From positions 1 to 43,196 of the forward strand of contig NZ_CVTB01000265.1 of assembly GCF_001050015.1 (NCBI RefSeq): a DNA stretch of 43,196 bases. Reading direction: 5' to 3'. The DNA is from Mycolicibacterium malmesburyense. Lineage in GTDB: Bacteria > Actinomycetota > Actinomycetes > Mycobacteriales > Mycobacteriaceae. How positions within the stretch are numbered: the first letter of the stretch is position 1; every line of letters begins with the position of its first letter. Below are positions 40,928-43,196 of the stretch, one piece after another. Made by a program: the position numbers and the translations under genes. Under the pieces are notes generated by a model that was not told the origin of the DNA, did not search any database, and saw only the letters and a program-made list of their open reading frames with translations.

Positions 40928-41712
40928 CCCGTGGCCGTGCAGATCGTCAGGCCGGCGCCCGTGCGCTTCTGCACCACGGAGCCGTCGACGGTGATCGAGC
41001 AGTTCACCTCGCGGCCCACGTTGATGATGCTGATGCTCGCCGACGCCGCCGCGGACTCGGTCAGCTCCACTTCCTTGCTCCAGGGCAGCATCACGTTGAA
41101 CTCGGTCTGCAGCAGACCGCCGGTGTCGACGTAGGTGATGTTGATGGCGCGTCCGGAGCCGCTGACGACGTAGACGACGGACTGGGTCGCGCCCGGCGTC
41201 GTCGTACCGGGCGCGCCGGGCGTACCGGGCACGGTGGGTACCGCGGGTGGCACGGTCGGCCGCGTGGTCCGCGGGACCGTCGGGCGCAGCGTGGTCGTCG
41301 GGATCGGCGTGGTGAAGTCGGGTTCCTGCATCGGCGGCGGCGCGACGACCGTCTGCTGCTGCGAGCTGTTGACCACGACCAGCGCGATGACCAGGCCCAG
41401 CACGGTCAGCACCGCGAGACCCGCGGCCACCCACAGCCAGCGGGGGGATCGCGGTTCGTCGGGCGGTGGCGGCGGGGAGGCCTCGCCGTTCGGATACGGC
41501 GCGCCGTACTGGCCCGTGCCGTAGGGGTCGTAGCCGTACTCGCCGTACGGCGACAGCCGCTGCGTCGGAGCGGGCCCGGGCGGGGGCTGGTAGGTGGGGC
41601 CGTACGCCTGGCTGGCGTATGCCGGATCGGTGTACCCGGAATAGCCGTGACCCGGCGGTTGCTCCCCGCGGCCCGATGGCTCGTCGCGGCCGGGCTGTGG
41701 TGTACCGGTCAT
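40924..41712 (-). CDS. Proline-rich membrane protein with MmpS-like C-terminal domain (Rv2507 homologue)
   Basis: 262 aa from the ATG at 41712 (a GTG 6 bp earlier is possible). Cytoplasmic residues 1-90 are rich in Pro, Gly, Tyr and Gln. One span follows (WLWVAAGLAVLTVLGLVIAL), then a Pro/Thr linker (TTTLRPTVPRTTRPTVPPAV) likely exposed and possibly glycosylated. The last ~85 residues (VVYVVSGSGRAINITYVD, MLPWSKEVEL, VNCSITVDGSVVQKRTG, LTICTATG) have the MmpS beta-domain pattern with two cysteines. Position next to cmrA suggests an envelope role, by inference. Confidence 0.88.
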   Translation of the reverse strand: MTGTPQPGRDEPSGRGEQPPGHGYSGYTDPAYASQAYGPTYQPPPGPAPTQRLSPYGEYGYDPYGTGQYGAPYPNGEASPPPPPDEPRSPRWLWVAAGLAVLTVLGLVIALVVVNSSQQQTVVAPPPMQEPDFTTPIPTTTLRPTVPRTTRPTVPPAVPTVPGTPGAPGTTTPGATQSVVYVVSGSGRAINITYVDTGGLLQTEFNVMLPWSKEVELTESAAASASISIINVGREVNCSITVDGSVVQKRTGAGLTICTATG

Positions 41713-41801
41713 ACCCACCTCATGCGTGCGAGGGTACCTGTGCGACCGCCCAACAGGCGCAGGTCACCGCTCGACTTGCCTGGGTAGGCAGAATTGGTCC
41801 G

Positions 41802-43196
41802 GTGGGAGAACAGGTCCGCAGGGTCTACGGCGCATCCATGTCGCCGGACGCCACCGCGTTCGCACATCTGGTCGACGACGGGGGCTTCCCGCGCGCCGTG
41901 CAGCGTTTCCTGCGCGGCTGGCGGGCGAGCTCGTCACGCGACGTCGATCTGCCCATCGAAGGGCCGGTGACGCGGGTACTGCATTCGGCCGACGGTCACT
42001 GGCTGGCCTGCGAAGTCGCTCCCGAGGGCAGCACGCGCACCCAGATCTGGGTGGTGACAACCGATCCCGACGACCGCGACGCCCGCCGAATCGACGCGTG
42101 GCCGGACGGGCTGCCCGAGGGCACCGCCGAATTGATCGCCTGGGACGGCATCCGGGTGGCGGCGATCCTCACCGGCGAGGACGGTGTGGGTAGCTCGTGC
42201 CTGATCGACCCGGCCACCGGACAAACCACCGTGCTGGACCGCCGATCGGGCGGCCGTCTCGTCGACGCCTGGGCCGGCGCCGCGCTCGTGCGTGTCGGAC
42301 CGCGCGGCTACCGGGACCTGATCATGCTGCGCGGAGGCACCGAAACCGCCCTGCTGCCATACGATCCAGGGTCGACCACGGACACCGGCATCATCCTCGA
42401 CGACCATTACGCGCGCCGGCTTCGCGCCGGTCTGGAAGGCGAACTGACCAAGCTGTACCAGCCCGCCAAGACCTACGACGCCGAGAGCACCGAAGGCTAC
42501 GTGCGCGCCCTGATCCGCAGTGAGAACGGCGCCGAGCACGCCCGACTGCTCGAGGTGACGGTCACGGCCGACGGCGTGGCGTATCACGTCCTGGCCGAAC
42601 ACCCCGGTTACGAACTCGACGAGTTCACCGTCAGCGATGACCTGTCGACCGTGGCGATGCTGTGGAACATCCACGGCGCCAGCGAGTTACAGATCCTCGA
42701 ACTCGGCGACAACACCGTGCGCGAGCGGATTTCGCTGCCCGGGATGGTGGCCAGCCAGCTGAGCATCAGCGCCGGCGGGTCGATGCTGGCGATGACGGTC
42801 GAGGGTCCGTCCACCCCGCCGACCGTCGAGTTGGTGGACCCGCGGACGGGGGTGTGGGAACCCGTCGACCGCGAACCCAGCTCCGGACCGATCGCGCCGG
42901 ATCCGACCCTGGAAACCGTCGTGGCCCGTGACGGCCTGCGGTTCACCGGGTGGCTGTTCCGACCGCGCGAAGACGTCCCGACGATCGGCGCCATGTTGTT
43001 CCTGCACGGCGGGCCCGAAGGGCAGGGCCGGCCCGGGTACAACGAGTTCTTCCCGGCGCTGCTGGCGGAGGGCATCAGCGTGTTCCTGCCGAATGTGCGC
43101 GGGTCCGGGGGCTTCGGCAGGTCCTTCATGCACGCCGACGACAAGGAGCGGCGGTTCGCGGCGATCGACGACGTCGCCGATGCCGTGGCCCACCTC
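41802..43196 (+). CDS. S9-family serine peptidase (prolyl oligopeptidase-like), 3' truncated by window edge
   Basis: 465 codons, open to the last base, so the C-terminus lies outside. GTG start at 41802; an in-frame ATG at 41838 is an alternative. The N-terminal ~370 residues are a beta-propeller-like region. They contain repeated strand patterns such as GPVTRVLHSADGHWLACEV, QIWVVTTDPDDRDARR, EFTVSDDLSTVAMLWN and QLSISAGGSMLAMTVEG. The alpha/beta-hydrolase domain begins near LRFTGWLFRPRED, with the oxyanion-type FLHGGPEGQGRP and NVRGSGGFGRSF, both hallmarks of S9. The catalytic Ser, Asp and His are not in the window, so activity cannot be judged. No signal peptide is visible. Confidence 0.92.
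   Translation, partial: MGEQVRRVYGASMSPDATAFAHLVDDGGFPRAVQRFLRGWRASSSRDVDLPIEGPVTRVLHSADGHWLACEVAPEGSTRTQIWVVTTDPDDRDARRIDAWPDGLPEGTAELIAWDGIRVAAILTGEDGVGSSCLIDPATGQTTVLDRRSGGRLVDAWAGAALVRVGPRGYRDLIMLRGGTETALLPYDPGSTTDTGIILDDHYARRLRAGLEGELTKLYQPAKTYDAESTEGYVRALIRSENGAEHARLLEVTVTADGVAYHVLAEHPGYELDEFTVSDDLSTVAMLWNIHGASELQILELGDNTVRERISLPGMVASQLSISAGGSMLAMTVEGPSTPPTVELVDPRTGVWEPVDREPSSGPIAPDPTLETVVARDGLRFTGWLFRPREDVPTIGAMLFLHGGPEGQGRPGYNEFFPALLAEGISVFLPNVRGSGGFGRSFMHADDKERRFAAIDDVADAVAHL

Overview
The window is high-GC, mycobacterial-type chromosome (Mycobacterium/Mycolicibacterium sensu lato). The main evidence is a giant single-chain type I fatty-acid synthase in its expected mycobacterial setting. 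Reading left to right, the block from about 21.0 to 41.7 kb matches in order and relative orientation the M. tuberculosis segment Rv2525c - fas (Rv2524c) - acpS - Rv2522c - bcp - Rv2520c - ldtB (Rv2518c) - orn (Rv2511) - Rv2510c - Rv2509 (cmrA) - Rv2508c - Rv2507. I recalled this order from knowledge of the family; no search was run. Two tRNA genes, Lys(CUU) and His(GUG), each with an intrinsic-type terminator, flank ldtB.

The left half (1-20.8 kb) is accessory. It opens with the 3' end of what is probably an Mce-family protein, followed by two small secreted proteins. Next comes a catabolic cluster: cytochrome P450, TetR regulator, a thiolase-fold/DUF35 pair, an NTF2-like protein, an SDR, a zinc-type alcohol dehydrogenase, a VOC protein, a crotonase, two acyl-CoA synthetases and an amidohydrolase. 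Two Mce-associated membrane proteins (Mam) and a degenerate IspD-like protein follow in one operon, which meets a second IspD-family gene tail to tail. After these lie a ChaB-like protein, an MFS transporter divergent from a MerR regulator, and an orphan lipoprotein solute-binding protein.

A plausible reading is that the Mce/Mam components relate to import of a hydrophobic or cyclic substrate, and that the P450, acyl-CoA ligases, dehydrogenases, crotonase and thiolase/DUF35 proteins oxidise and shorten it as CoA thioesters. The substrate cannot be told from sequence. A recurring dyad, approximately GANAATNGNATTCTC, sits in four control regions of this cluster (about 5.68, 9.33, 11.03 and 13.82 kb). 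One of these precedes the mam operon, which suggests common control.

The right half is lipid and cell-envelope housekeeping: FAS-I with its activating phosphopantetheinyl transferase, an L,D-transpeptidase, a Tat-exported DUF1906 protein, the mycolate reductase CmrA and a proline-rich membrane protein with an MmpS-like domain. The window ends inside an S9 (prolyl-oligopeptidase-like) peptidase gene.

Several intergenic palindromes stand out. A 61-bp inverted repeat occurs twice, 30 kb apart, both times between convergent genes. A different 68-bp inverted repeat follows acpS. No CRISPR array, insertion sequence or rRNA gene was seen.
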